From Pseudomonas putida (GTDB lineage Bacteria; Pseudomonadota; Gammaproteobacteria; Pseudomonadales; Pseudomonadaceae): a stretch of DNA of 64,000 nucleotides. The stretch is from assembly GCA_029953615.1 (NCBI GenBank), contig CP124529.1, forward strand, positions 434,001 through 498,000, given 5' to 3'. Shown here in pieces: positions 38,097-49,785 of this stretch (position 1 is its first letter; each line of letters starts with the position of its first letter). Position numbers and translations under genes: made by a program. Below the pieces are notes generated by a model, which had not been told where the DNA came from, ran no database searches, and worked only from the letters and a program-made list of their open reading frames with translations.

Positions 38097-38981
38097 TTAC
38101 TTCTTGACTTCCCAGCCAGTCAGCTCGGCCAGGGCCTTGCCGATATCAGCCAGGGAACGCACGGTCTTCACGCCAGCGTCCTGCAGGGCGGCGAACTTCT
38201 CGTCCGCAGTGCCCTTGCCGCCGGAGATGATGGCGCCAGCGTGGCCCATGCGCTTGCCCGCCGGAGCGGTAACACCAGCGATGTAGGAAACCACAGGTTT
38301 GGTGACGTTGGCCTTGATGTAAGCCGCGGCTTCTTCTTCAGCCGAACCGCCGATCTCACCGATCATGACGATCGCTTCGGTCTTCGGGTCTTCCTGGAAC
38401 AGCTTCAGGATGTCGATGAAGTTGGAACCCGGGATCGGGTCACCGCCGATGCCGACGCAGGTCGACTGGCCGAAGCCGGCGTCGGTGGTCTGCTTCACAG
38501 CTTCGTAGGTCAGGGTGCCGGAACGCGAAACGATACCGACCTTGCCTGGCAGGTGGATGTGGCCTGGCATGATGCCGATCTTGCACTCGCCCGGGGTGAT
38601 GACACCTGGGCAGTTAGGGCCGATCAGGGTCACGCCCAGCTCGTCGCACTTGACCTTGGCATCCAGCATGTCCAGGGTAGGAATGCCTTCGGTGATGCAC
38701 ACGATCAGCTTGATGCCGCCGAAGGCAGCTTCCAGGATCGAGTCCTTGCAGAAAGGAGCCGGAACGTAGATGACCGAAGCGTCAGCGCCGGTCGCTTCTA
38801 CAGCTTCTTTCACGGTGTTGAACACTGGCAGGCCCAGGTGGGTGGTGCCACCCTTGCCTGGGGTTACACCGCCGACCATCTTGGTGCCGTAGGCGATAGC
38901 CTGTTCGGAGTGGAAAGTACCCTGCGAGCCGGTGAAGCCCTGGCAGATGACTTTGGTGTCTTTATTGATCAGGACGCTCAT
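38097..38981 (-). CDS. sucD: SucD, succinyl-CoA synthetase alpha subunit
   Basis: A 294-residue subunit carrying the CoA-binding N-terminal Rossmann domain ([18 protein letters not shown]) and the phosphohistidine active site in [12 protein letters not shown]. With SucC it converts succinyl-CoA, NDP/ADP and phosphate to succinate, CoA and NTP/ATP in the TCA cycle. Its ATG overlaps the sucC stop (TAATG). It is last in sdhCDAB-sucAB-lpd-sucCD and is followed by a terminator. Length is normal. Confidence 0.97.
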   Translation of the reverse strand: MSVLINKDTKVICQGFTGSQGTFHSEQAIAYGTKMVGGVTPGKGGTTHLGLPVFNTVKEAVEATGADASVIYVPAPFCKDSILEAAFGGIKLIVCITEGIPTLDMLDAKVKCDELGVTLIGPNCPGVITPGECKIGIMPGHIHLPGKVGIVSRSGTLTYEAVKQTTDAGFGQSTCVGIGGDPIPGSNFIDILKLFQEDPKTEAIVMIGEIGGSAEEEAAAYIKANVTKPVVSYIAGVTAPAGKRMGHAGAIISGGKGTADEKFAALQDAGVKTVRSLADIGKALAELTGWEVKK

Positions 38982-40147
38982 TACTTGCCCTCCGCAGCTT
39001 TGACAACTTGTTGAGCAGCGTCGGTCAGGCTGGTTGCCGCAATGATGTTCAAACCGCTTTCTGCCAGTACTTTAGCGCCCAGTTCGGCGTTGTTGCCTTC
39101 AAGGCGAACGACGACCGGAACTTTGACGCCGACTTCTTTCACTGCACCGATGATGCCTTCGGCAATCATGTCGCAGCGAACGATGCCGCCGAAGATGTTG
39201 ACCAGTACGGCCGCGACATTGCTGTCGGACAGAATGATCTTGAACGCTTCGGTAACGCGCTCTTTGGTAGCACCACCGCCAACGTCGAGGAAGTTGGCCG
39301 GCTTGCCGCCGTGCAGGTTGACGATGTCCATGGTACCCATGGCCAGGCCGGCACCGTTGACCATGCAGCCGATGTTGCCTTCGAGGGCAACGTAGTTCAG
39401 TTCGAACTTGGCAGCGTGGGCTTCACGGGCGTCGTCCTGCGACGGGTCGTGGAAGGTTTTCAGCTTCGGCTGACGGTACATGGCGTTGGCGTCGATGTTG
39501 ATCTTGGCATCGAGGCAGTGCAGGTCGCCGTCGGCCTTGATCACCAGCGGGTTCACTTCCAGCAGGGCCAGATCGTGATCCTTGAACAGCTTGGCCAGAC
39601 CCACGAAGATCTTGGCGAACTGTTGAACTTGCTTGCCTTCCAGACCCAGCTGGAACGCCAGTTCGCGACCCTGGAACGGCTGAGCGCCGACCAGCGGGTC
39701 GATAGTGGCCTTGAGGATCTTCTCAGGCGTTTCGTGAGCGACTTTCTCGATGTCCACGCCACCTTCGGTGGAGGCCATGAACACGATACGGCGGCTCGAA
39801 CGATCGACTACAGCGCCCAGATACAGCTCTTTGGCGATGTCAGTGCAGGATTCGACCAGAATCTTGGAGACGGGTTGACCGTTGGCATCGGTCTGGTAGG
39901 TAACCAGATTCTTGCCCAACCACTGTGCAGCGAACGCCTTGGCGTCTTCCTTGCTGCGAACCAGCTTGACGCCGCCCGCCTTACCGCGACCACCGGCGTG
40001 AACCTGGGCTTTTACCACCCACTCGTTCCCGCCGATCTTGTCGCAGGCTTCTGCAGCTTGCTCAGGGGTATCGACAGCGAAACCCTTGGAAACTGGCAGG
40101 CCGTATTCAGCGAACAGCTGCTTACCCTGATACTCGTGAAGATTCAT
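38981..40147 (-). CDS. sucC: SucC, succinyl-CoA synthetase beta subunit
   Basis: A 388-residue subunit with an N-terminal ATP-grasp domain ([37 protein letters not shown]) and a C-terminal CoA-ligase domain ([16 protein letters not shown]). It binds the nucleotide and interacts with SucD. The ATG at 40147 is the standard start. A 172-nt gap separates it from lpd; the gap may hold an extra promoter or processing site but I see no clear element there. Length is exactly the family norm. Confidence 0.97.
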
Positions 40148-40319
40148 GCTTTTTACCGTCTTCGTTAGGTACTGCGCTTCGGCGCTGCGCCATCACTGGC
40201 GCCGCACCACCTGTGACCGTTGACCCCGGGTTTTCCCGTGTGATCCGGTCCGGCGGACTTTCCGCGGTGAGTCATGCACGCAAGACTCACGACGGGCAGC
40301 CCGCCGTGGTTTCTTATAA

Positions 40320-41780
<1,461 letters not shown>

Positions 41781-41849
41781 CTACAAGCCGCGGACCGCGC
41801 GGCATGGCTTCTCGCGAAGCCAGGGCCGGCACGGTACGCAGCCAGAGGG

Positions 41850-43070
41850 TTAGATGTCCAGCAGCAGGCGAGACGGATCTTCCAGCAGGTTCTTGATGGT
41901 GACCAGGAAGGTTACCGCTTCCTTGCCGTCGATCAGGCGGTGATCGTACGACAGCGCCAGGTACATCATCGGGCGAATCACCACCTGGCCATTGATGGCC
42001 ATCGGGCGCTGGATGATGTTGTGCATGCCGAGAATGGCGGCCTGCGGCGGGTTGACGATCGGGGTCGACATCATCGAACCGAAGGTACCACCGTTGGTGA
42101 TGGTGAAGGTGCCGCCGGTCATCTCTTCGATGGCCAGCTTGCCGTCACGGGCCTTCTTGCCGAAAGTGGCGATGCCGTTTTCGATTTCCGCCAGGCTCAT
42201 CGACTCGGCGTTGCGCAGTACCGGCACCACCAGGCCACGGTCGCTGGACACGGCTACGCCGACGTCGGCGTAGCCGTGGTAAACGATGTCGTTGCCGTCG
42301 ATCGAGGCGTTGACCGCCGGGAAGCGCTTCAGGGCTTCGGTGGCAGCCTTGACGAAGAACGACATGAAGCCCAGGCGTACGCCATTGTGGGTCTTCTCGA
42401 ACAGGTCCTTGTACTTCGAACGCAGGGCCATGACTTCGGTCATGTCGACTTCGTTGAAGGTGGTCAGCATGGCCATGCTCGACTGGGCTTCGACCAGACG
42501 CTCGGCGATCTTGGCGCGCAGGCGGGTCATCGGCACACGCTTCTCGGTACGGTCGCCAGCGGCAACCACAACCGGGGCAGCAGCGGCAGCGGCGGCAGGC
42601 TTGGCAGCTGCAGCAGGCGCCGACTTCTTGTTGGCAACGGCAGCGACGACGTCTTCCTTGGTGATGCGACCACCTTTGCCGGTGCCGGCAACGCTAGCCA
42701 GGTCGATGCCGTTTTCTTCAGCCAGCTTGCGCGCGGCCGGGGCGGCAACCGGGTCGTCTTCGCCAGCGTCGGCAGCAGCGGCAGCCGGAGCAGCAGCGGC
42801 CGGGGCAGCAGCTGGTGCAGCGGCAGCAGCACCGCCTTCAACGATCGAACCCAGTACTTCGTCGGACAGGACGGTGTCGCCCTCGCCCTTGACGATGGCG
42901 CCCAGCACGCCGTCGGCGGTGGCCAGCACTTCCAGGACGACCTTGTCGGTCTCGATGTCGACGATCAGCTCGTCACGCTTGACGGCATCGCCCGGCTGCT
43001 TGTGCCAGGTGGCAACGGTGCCATCGGCAACCGATTCCGGGAAGGTTGGGGCTTTGATCTCGATAGCCAT
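41850..43070 (-). CDS. sucB: SucB, dihydrolipoyl succinyltransferase (E2)
   Basis: A 406-residue E2. The lipoyl domain occupies residues 1-80 with the modified Lys in [10 protein letters not shown]; an Ala/Pro-rich linker ([18 protein letters not shown]), the E1/E3-binding domain ([33 protein letters not shown] region) and a second linker follow. The catalytic domain ends with the [10 protein letters not shown] motif. It transfers the succinyl group from SucA to CoA. It lies 42 nt downstream of sucA. Length is normal. Confidence 0.96.
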
Positions 43071-43112
43071 TATCTGTGTTTCCTTAAATTCGGTTTCAGG
43101 TGCGCGAAGGCA

Positions 43113-45944
43113 TTAAACGGTGAAGGCGTCTTGCAGCAGTTTTTCCTGCTGTTCGGCGTGCTTCGATGCGTAACCACAGGCTGGCGCGGCGGAAGCGTCG
43201 CGGCCGGCGTACTCCAGGACCAGTGCCTTGTTATGGCGGCCCAGGATACGGCGCATGTGGTGCTGGCTGCTGTACCAGGCGCCCTGGTTCATCGGCTCTT
43301 CCTGACACCAGACCGCATGCTTGAGGTTGGTGTAAGGCGCGAGGATTTCGACCAGGTCGTCCTCAGGGAACGGATACAGCTGCTCGATACGCACGATGGC
43401 GATATCTTCGCGGCCCTCGGCACGGCGTTTTTCCAGCAGGTCGTAGTAAACCTTGCCGCCGCACAGGATCAGGCGTTCGACCTTGGCCGGATCGAGGCTG
43501 TCGATTTCCGGGATCACGGTCTGGAACGAGCCTTCTGCCAGGTCTTCCAGGGTCGAGATGGCCAGCTTGTGGCGCAGCAGCGACTTCGGCGTCAGCACGA
43601 TCAGCGGCTTGCGCAGCGGACGGATGACCTGGCGACGCAGCAGGTGGTAGATCTGGGCCGGGGTGGTCGGTACACAGACCTGGATGTTGTGCTCGGCGCA
43701 CAGCTGCAGGTAACGCTCCAGGCGCGCGGAGGAGTGCTCCGGGCCCTGCCCTTCATAACCGTGTGGCAGCAGCATGGTCAGACCACACAGACGGCCCCAC
43801 TTGTGCTCGCCGCTGGTGATGAACTGGTCGATCACCACTTGCGCACCGTTGGCGAAGTCACCGAACTGGGCTTCCCAGATCACCAGCGCGTTCGGCGTGG
43901 TGGTCGAGTAGCCGTATTCGAAGGCCAGTACCGCTTCTTCCGACAGGAAGGAGTCGTACAGTTCGAACTGTGGCTGGCCCGGGAACAGGTTCTTCAGCGG
44001 TACGTAGGTGCTGGCGTCCTTCTGGTTGTGCAGCACCGCGTGACGGTGCGAGAAGGTGCCACGGCCGATGTCCTGGCCGGTCATGCGGATCGGGTGACCT
44101 TCGAACTGCAGGGTGGCGTAGGCCATGGTCTCTGCATAACCCCAGTTGATCGGCAAGCCACCGGCCTGCATCTTCTGGCGGTCTTCGTAGATCTTGGCGA
44201 CCTGGCGCTGGACGACGAAACCTTCCGGGATCTCCAGCAGCTTGGCCGACAGTTCCTGCAGGGTCTTGAGGTCGAAGCGGGTGTCGTGACGCGCGGTCCA
44301 GGCATGGCCCAGATACGGACGCCAGTCGACGAACAGCTCGCGGTTCGGCTCCTTGACCAGGCTCTTCACCACGTGCAGGCCGTTGTCCAGCGCGTTGCGG
44401 TACTCGTCGATCTTGGCCTGGGCGCGCTCGGCATCGATACGGCCGGCCTGGATCAGTGCCTCGGCATACAGCTCACGCGTGGTGCGCTGCTTGCTGATCT
44501 GCTGGTACATCAACGGCTGGGTGCCGTTCGGCTCGTCGGCCTCGTTGTGGCCGCGACGGCGGTAGCAGACCAGGTCGATGACCACGTCACGCTTGAACTG
44601 CATGCGGTAGTCGATGGCCAGCTGGGTCACGAACAGCACGGCTTCCGGGTCGTCGCCGTTCACGTGCAGGATCGGCGCCTGGATCATCTTGGCAACGTCG
44701 GTGGCGTACTCGGTGGAGCGCGCGTCCAGCGGGTTGCTGATGGTGAAACCGACCTGGTTGTTGATCACGATGTGCACGGTGCCGCCGGTCTTGAAACCGC
44801 GGGTCTGCGACATCTGGAAGGTTTCCATGACCACGCCCTGGCCGGCGAATGCTGCGTCGCCGTGGATCGAGATCGGCAGCACCTTGTCGCCAACGGTGTC
44901 GTTGCGGCGGTCCTGACGGGCGCGCACCGAACCCTCGACCACTGGCGAGACGATTTCCAGGTGGGACGGGTTGAACGCCATGGCCAGGTGCACTTCGCCA
45001 CCCGGGGTCATCACGTTCGACGAGAAGCCCTGGTGATATTTAACGTCACCGGAGCCCAGCTCGTTCATCTTCTTGCCTTCGAACTCGTCGAACAGCTCGC
45101 GCGGGTTCTTGCCGAAGGTGTTGACCAGCACGTTCAGGCGGCCACGGTGGGCCATGCCGATCACGACTTCCTTGGTGCCGTAGGAGCCGGAACGCTGGAT
45201 CATTTCGTCCAGCATCGGGATCAGGCTTTCGCCGCCCTCGAGGCCGAAACGCTTGGTGCCCGGGTACTTGGTGCCCAGGTATTTCTCAAGGCCTTCACCG
45301 GCGGTCACGCGCTCGAGCAGGTGGGCCTGCACGTCAGCGGAAAACTCCGGACGGCCGCGCACGCTTTCAAGGCGCTGCTGGAACCAGCTGCGCTGCTCGG
45401 AATCGACGATGTGGGTGAACTCGGCGCCAATGGTGCGACAATATGTCTTCTGGAGCGCTTCGAAGATCTCGCGTAGGCTCGCCTCCTCTTTGCCGATGAA
45501 CAGGTCGCCGGCACGGAAGGTCGTATCAAGATCGGCATTGGTCAAGCCGTAGTGATTGATCGACAGGTCTACGGGCGCAGGACGCTGCCACAACCCCAAC
45601 GGGTCGAGCTTGGCAGCCTGATGGCCGCGCATACGATAGGCCTGGATCAGTCGCAGAACTTCAACCTGCTTCTTCTCGTGTTCACTGCTCACGCTCCCGG
45701 CGGATACCGGTTGGGCGCGGCGCTGGTTCTTTGCCAGCAGTACGAAATGGTCGCGGATTGTCGAGTGCGATACATCGGTAGCGGTGCTGCCGTCGGCGGG
45801 CAACTTCTGGAAGTAGGTGCGCCACTCTTCTGGCACAGCGTTAGGGTCGTGCAGGTAGAGCTCATAAAGCTCTTCCACATATGCAGCGTTACCACCTGAA
45901 AGGTGGGCGCTTTCCCACATGCGCTGCATCACGCTTTCTTGCAT
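43113..45944 (-). CDS. sucA: SucA, 2-oxoglutarate dehydrogenase (E1)
   Basis: A 943-residue thiamine diphosphate enzyme that decarboxylates 2-oxoglutarate and loads succinyl on the SucB lipoate. The N-terminal helix segment (AYVEELYELYLHDPNAVPEEW) is typical of actinobacterial/proteobacterial OdhA/SucA. The TPP and Mg-binding region GDAAFAGQGV and the pyrimidine-binding region GTFSHRHAVLHNQ are visible. The ATG at 45944 begins the family-like N-terminus. It is 246 nt downstream of sdhB; no strong terminator is obvious in that gap, so readthrough from sdhCDAB is likely. Confidence 0.96.
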   Translation of the reverse strand: MQESVMQRMWESAHLSGGNAAYVEELYELYLHDPNAVPEEWRTYFQKLPADGSTATDVSHSTIRDHFVLLAKNQRRAQPVSAGSVSSEHEKKQVEVLRLIQAYRMRGHQAAKLDPLGLWQRPAPVDLSINHYGLTNADLDTTFRAGDLFIGKEEASLREIFEALQKTYCRTIGAEFTHIVDSEQRSWFQQRLESVRGRPEFSADVQAHLLERVTAGEGLEKYLGTKYPGTKRFGLEGGESLIPMLDEMIQRSGSYGTKEVVIGMAHRGRLNVLVNTFGKNPRELFDEFEGKKMNELGSGDVKYHQGFSSNVMTPGGEVHLAMAFNPSHLEIVSPVVEGSVRARQDRRNDTVGDKVLPISIHGDAAFAGQGVVMETFQMSQTRGFKTGGTVHIVINNQVGFTISNPLDARSTEYATDVAKMIQAPILHVNGDDPEAVLFVTQLAIDYRMQFKRDVVIDLVCYRRRGHNEADEPNGTQPLMYQQISKQRTTRELYAEALIQAGRIDAERAQAKIDEYRNALDNGLHVVKSLVKEPNRELFVDWRPYLGHAWTARHDTRFDLKTLQELSAKLLEIPEGFVVQRQVAKIYEDRQKMQAGGLPINWGYAETMAYATLQFEGHPIRMTGQDIGRGTFSHRHAVLHNQKDASTYVPLKNLFPGQPQFELYDSFLSEEAVLAFEYGYSTTTPNALVIWEAQFGDFANGAQVVIDQFITSGEHKWGRLCGLTMLLPHGYEGQGPEHSSARLERYLQLCAEHNIQVCVPTTPAQIYHLLRRQVIRPLRKPLIVLTPKSLLRHKLAISTLEDLAEGSFQTVIPEIDSLDPAKVERLILCGGKVYYDLLEKRRAEGREDIAIVRIEQLYPFPEDDLVEILAPYTNLKHAVWCQEEPMNQGAWYSSQHHMRRILGRHNKALVLEYAGRDASAAPACGYASKHAEQQEKLLQDAFTV

Positions 45945-46190
45945 GCTTGGTCACCCTCGATTAGGGGACTGATCGGCGAGAGCCACAGCAAACCTGGAAA
46001 AGTCCGAATACAGCGACTGAACCACGCCACTTGGATCCTGCTGATTTTCCGGGTACCAGCCCGGAAAGCCCCTGCTGGTCTCATATCTTCATAGGTAATG
46101 AACGCAGGCTTTGTGGGCCCTTGTTCGGGTTTTACCTCAGTGCGGGCTCACCACCCGCACCTCGGCTTACTGCAGGTACAACACTTTGTA

Positions 46191-46895
46191 TCAGGTGCCG
46201 CTTTGCAGCAGCATGTTACGTACGTGGCCGATTGCCTTGGTCGGGTTCAGACCTTTCGGGCAAACGTTGACGCAGTTCATGATCCCGCGGCAGCGGAATA
46301 CGCTGAACGGGTCATCCAGGGACGCCAGGCGCTCCTGGGTCTTGGTGTCACGGCTGTCGGCCAGGAACCGGTAGGCCTGCAGCAGTGCGGCGGGGCCCAG
46401 GAACTTGTCCGGGTTCCACCAGAACGACGGGCAGGAGGTCGAGCAGCAGGCGCACAGGATGCACTCGTACAGGCCGTCCAGCTTGTCGCGGTCTTCCGGC
46501 GACTGCAGGCGCTCGATGGCCGGCGCCGGGGTGTCGTTCTGCAGGAACGGCTTCACCTTCTCGTACTGCTTGTAGAAGATGCTCATGTCGACGACCAGGT
46601 CACGAATGACCGGCAGGCCCGGCAGCGGGCGCAGAATCAGCTTGTTGCCTTTCACCACCGCCGACAGCGGGGTGATGCAGGCCAGGCCGTTCTTGCCGTT
46701 GATGTTCATGCCATCGGAACCGCAAACGCCTTCACGGCACGAACGACGGTAGGAGAAACCTTCGTCCTGCTCTTTGATCAGCGCCAGCACGTCCAGCACC
46801 ATCAGATCCTTGCCGCCGGTATCGACCTGGAAGGTCTGCATTTTCGGCGCCGAATCGGTGTCCGGGTTGTAACGATAAACTTCGACTTGCAACAT
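46191..46895 (-). CDS. sdhB: SdhB, succinate dehydrogenase iron-sulfur subunit
   Basis: A 234-residue protein with the [2Fe-2S] cysteines ([11 protein letters not shown], then GLAC), the first cluster motif [12 protein letters not shown] and the last [17 protein letters not shown] for [4Fe-4S] and [3Fe-4S]. It passes electrons from SdhA to ubiquinone at SdhCD. The ATG at 46895 ([11 protein letters not shown]) follows GGTGG and gives the usual length. It begins 11 nt after the sdhA stop at 46907. All ligands are intact. Confidence 0.96.
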   Translation of the reverse strand: MLQVEVYRYNPDTDSAPKMQTFQVDTGGKDLMVLDVLALIKEQDEGFSYRRSCREGVCGSDGMNINGKNGLACITPLSAVVKGNKLILRPLPGLPVIRDLVVDMSIFYKQYEKVKPFLQNDTPAPAIERLQSPEDRDKLDGLYECILCACCSTSCPSFWWNPDKFLGPAALLQAYRFLADSRDTKTQERLASLDDPFSVFRCRGIMNCVNVCPKGLNPTKAIGHVRNMLLQSGT

Positions 46896-46906
46896 AGCGG
46901 CCACCC

Positions 46907-48681
46907 TTAGTAAGTCCGGACTTTTGGTTCGAAGGCTGGAACAGTCTTCGGCGCAAAGTTGACGCCACGCTTGGCGACGCGCTTCTCACCCGGGTAGTTG
47001 ACAGGGTGTGGCACAGCCAGTTTTCGTCGTCACGGTCTTCGTAGTCTTCACGGGCGTGAGCACCGCGCGACTCTTTACGGGCTTCGGCCGCGATGGCGGT
47101 AGCTTCGGCGACTTCCAGCAGGTTCTGCAGCTCCAGCGCTTCGATACGCGCGGTGTTGAAGGCCTGGGACTTGTCGTTGATCTTGACGTTGGCGATGCGG
47201 TCACGCAGGCCGGCCAGCTGCTCGATACCCTTCTGCATGTATTCGCCAGTACGGAATACACCGAAGTAGTTCTGCATGCAGCTCTGCAGCTCGCGCTTCA
47301 GGCTGGCAACGTCTTCACCAGTGGTGCGCTCGTTCAGCTTGTTCAGGCGGTTCAGGGCAACATCGACGTCGGTGTCGCTGGCGTCGCGGTATTCCACGCC
47401 TTCGGTCAGCGCCTTTTCCAGGTGCAGGCCGGCAGCACGGCCGAACACCACCAGGTCGAGCAGCGAGTTGCCGCCCAGACGGTTGGCACCGTGAACCGAT
47501 ACGCAGGCCACTTCACCTACGGCGAACAGGCCCGGGATGATGTGGTCGTTGCCTTCGGCGTCCATGGTGATGGCCTGGCCATGAATGTTGGTGGCAACGC
47601 CGCCCATCATGTAGTGGCAGGTCGGGATGACCGGCACCGGCGCGACCACCGGGTCGACGTGGGCGAAGGTCTTGGACAGTTCGCAGATACCTGGCAGGCG
47701 GCTGTGCAGCACTTCCTCGCCCAGGTGGTCCAGCTTCAGCAGCACGTGGTCCTTGTTCGGGCCCACGCCGTTGCCGGCGATGATTTCCTTGACCATGGAA
47801 CGGGCAACCACGTCGCGGCCGGCCAGGTCTTTCGCGTTCGGCGCGTAACGCTCCATGAAGCGCTCGCCGTGGGCGTTGATCAGGTAGCCACCCTCACCGC
47901 GGCAACCTTCGGTGACCAGTACACCGGCGCCGGCGATGCCGGTCGGGTGGAACTGCCACATTTCGATGTCCTGCACCGGCACGCCGGCACGCAGGGCCAT
48001 GCCCACGCCGTCACCGGTGTTGATCAGGGCATTGGTGGTGGAGGCGTAGATACGGCCGGCACCGCCAGTCGCCAGCACGGTGGCCTTGGACTTGATGTAC
48101 AGGGTTTCGCCGGTTTCGATGCAGATCGCGATCACACCCACGAATGCGCCGTCCTGGTTCTTCACCAGGTCAACCGCGTAGTACTCGTTGAGGAAGGTGG
48201 TACCGGCTTTCAGGTTGCCCTGATACAGGGTGTGCAGCAGCGCGTGACCGGTACGGTCGGATGCGGCGCAGGTACGGGCAGCCTGGCCACCCTTGCCGAA
48301 GTCCTTGGACTGGCCGCCGAACGGACGCTGGTAGATACGACCGGTTTCGGTACGCGAGAACGGCAGGCCCATGTGGTCCAGCTCGAAGACCGCAGCCGGG
48401 CCTTCCTGACACATGTACTCGATAGCGTCCTGGTCACCGATGTAGTCGGAGCCCTTGACGGTATCGTACATGTGCCAGCGCCAGTCGTCGTTCGGGTCGG
48501 CCGAAGCGATGGCGCAGGTGATGCCGCCCTGGGCGGATACAGTGTGCGAACGGGTCGGGAAGACCTTGGTGACCACGGCAGTCTTGTGACCGCCTTGAGC
48601 CAGCTGCAGCGCAGCGCGCATGCCGGCACCGCCGCCACCGATGATGATGGCGTCGAAGGAAATGGTTGGAATGCTAGCCAT
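46907..48681 (-). pseudogene. sdhA: SdhA, succinate dehydrogenase flavoprotein, frame broken by a 2-bp indel
   Basis: The ATG at 48681 opens [20 protein letters not shown] with the FAD site, the covalent-flavin His region ([10 protein letters not shown]) and the catalytic region [15 protein letters not shown]. Near 46999-47000 the reading frame changes: deleting two bases (TG on the plus strand) restores WLCHTLYYPGEKRV and the normal end FEPKVRTY, with the TAA at 46907-46909 and 590 residues, the expected length. As given, translation would run on into sdhB. Essential to aerobic respiration, so a sequence error is far more likely than a mutation. It lies between sdhD and sdhB. Confidence 0.93.
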
Positions 48682-48684
48682 GGA

Positions 48685-49053
48685 TCAGATACCCCAGAGA
48701 ATCTGCACACCCCAGACGAAGTAAGCGAACATCGCAACGCCGCATACCGCCTGGAACAGGAAACGAATCGCAGTTGCCGACTTACCGAACGACATTGGCG
48801 TCAGGTAGTCGGTCGCAATGGTCCACATGCCGACCCAGGCGTGAGCGCCCAGGGCAACGAGGGCCAGCAGACTGAAGATCCGCATCGCGTTGTTGGAGAA
48901 CAGACCATGCCACTGGGTGTAGTCGATGCCTGGGTGGGCGACCACGTAGCCGATCAGGAAGAGGAAGTAAGCCGCGAGAACGACCGCAGAAACGCGCTGC
49001 GCCATCCAGTCATAGAGGCCCGAACGCGACAGGTTCGTGACATTGGTTACCAT
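48685..49053 (-). CDS. sdhD: SdhD, succinate dehydrogenase membrane anchor
   Basis: A 122-residue protein with three transmembrane helices (about residues 20-38, 55-80 and 95-118) and a conserved His (LVALGAHAWVGMW) expected to ligate heme b. The GLYDWMAQRVSA segment near the N-terminus takes part in quinone binding. With SdhC it anchors SdhAB in the inner membrane. The ATG at 49053 overlaps the end of sdhC by 7 nt; the stop lies just before the sdhA ATG. Confidence 0.93.
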   Translation of the reverse strand: MVTNVTNLSRSGLYDWMAQRVSAVVLAAYFLFLIGYVVAHPGIDYTQWHGLFSNNAMRIFSLLALVALGAHAWVGMWTIATDYLTPMSFGKSATAIRFLFQAVCGVAMFAYFVWGVQILWGI

Positions 49054-49433
49054 ACCCAAACTCCCACCAGAACGATCAGCACCACGGAGATGACGATCAC
49101 GATTTTCGAGCCCAGCTTGCCGCCTTCCAGCGTCTCACCGATGCCCATGTCCATGATCAGGTGACGTACACCTGCCACGAGGTGATAAAGCAGGGCGGAC
49201 AGCAGGCCCCAGGTCACGAATTTGGCCAGCGGGCTGGTCAGACACGCCTTCACCTCACCAAAGCCTTCCTCGGAACCCAGCGACTTGCCCAGTGCATAAA
49301 GCATGATGGCAAGGCCGAGGAACAGGATGACGCCGGAGATACGGTGCAGGATGGACGTGTACGCAGTGACGGGGAGCTTGATAGTCCTTAGGTCTAGGTT
49401 TACAGGTCGTTGGCTTTTCACGGCTTTTTTCAC
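49047..49433 (-). CDS. sdhC: SdhC, succinate dehydrogenase cytochrome b556 subunit
   Basis: A 128-residue protein with three transmembrane helices and the family motif SILHRISGVILF near residue 27 (quinone site Ser/Arg) and a heme-ligand His region YHLVAGVRHLIMD. The start is a GTG at 49433 (MKKAVKSQRPVNLDL), matching the known N-terminus of pseudomonad SdhC. It is the first gene of sdhCDAB and lies 124 nt downstream of a strong promoter at 49557-49585. It overlaps sdhD by 7 nt. Confidence 0.94.
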   Translation of the reverse strand: MKKAVKSQRPVNLDLRTIKLPVTAYTSILHRISGVILFLGLAIMLYALGKSLGSEEGFGEVKACLTSPLAKFVTWGLLSALLYHLVAGVRHLIMDMGIGETLEGGKLGSKIVIVISVVLIVLVGVWVW

Positions 49434-49556
49434 ACTGAAGAGCCCCTAGCGAATCAGGGCAAAGTTGTTGGTAAGTGTACTGGTCAGGTACCCACCACCC
49501 AGGGAACGGCGACCCCCAGCAGTTCGGGCTTGCAAGCCCCTGGCGGTCGGGTTGCG

Positions 49557-49585
49557 AGTATAGACAGTTAGGCTGCTCATGACAA
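49557..49585 (-). promoter_or_regulatory. sigma70 promoter of sdhCDAB
   Basis: On the minus strand TTGTCA (49585-49580), a 17-bp spacer and TATACT (49562-49557). Transcription would start near 49550, leaving a leader of about 117 nt before the sdhC GTG. Confidence 0.75.
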
Positions 49586-49699
49586 CGTGACGGGGTAGCC
49601 CAAATAGCGCATTGCCTTTAACGGACAAAAGGCGTAAATGGGCGAGAATTTCGCGAAAAAACAGGCCTCAATGCCTGTTTCAACAAGCCTTTAGGCAAA

Positions 49700-49727
49700 T
49701 TGACATCTGAATTTATCCCTCTATAGT
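49700..49727 (+). promoter_or_regulatory. sigma70 promoter of gltA
   Basis: TTGACA (49700-49705), a 16-bp spacer and TATAGT (49722-49727). Transcription would begin near 49734, about 50 nt before the gltA ATG at 49786, which has the ribosome site TAGGAGG. Confidence 0.85.
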
Positions 49728-49785
49728 GGTGCGGGCCCTGCGTGGGGGGTCTGTCTGATGATTTCAAGCATTAATAGGAGGCCAC

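Larger units (their letters stand above)
49434..49785. other. 352-nt divergent promoter region between sdhC and gltA
   Basis: The gap holds two facing promoters: a sigma70-like one for sdhC at 49557-49585 and one for gltA at 49700-49727. Their transcripts diverge with about 115 bp between the -35 boxes, space enough for shared regulators, although I identified no specific operator. A 60-codon open frame on the minus strand here has no ribosome site and is dismissed. Confidence 0.7.

Noticed and set aside
46732..48681. Apparent SdhA-SdhB read-through fusion
   Set aside because: It arises from the 2-bp indel in sdhA. The sdhB start, ribosome site and normal sdhA end are all present in the other frame.
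49446..49628. 60-codon minus-strand open frame between sdhC and gltA
   Set aside because: No ribosome site, overlaps the sdhC promoter, no family-like sequence.
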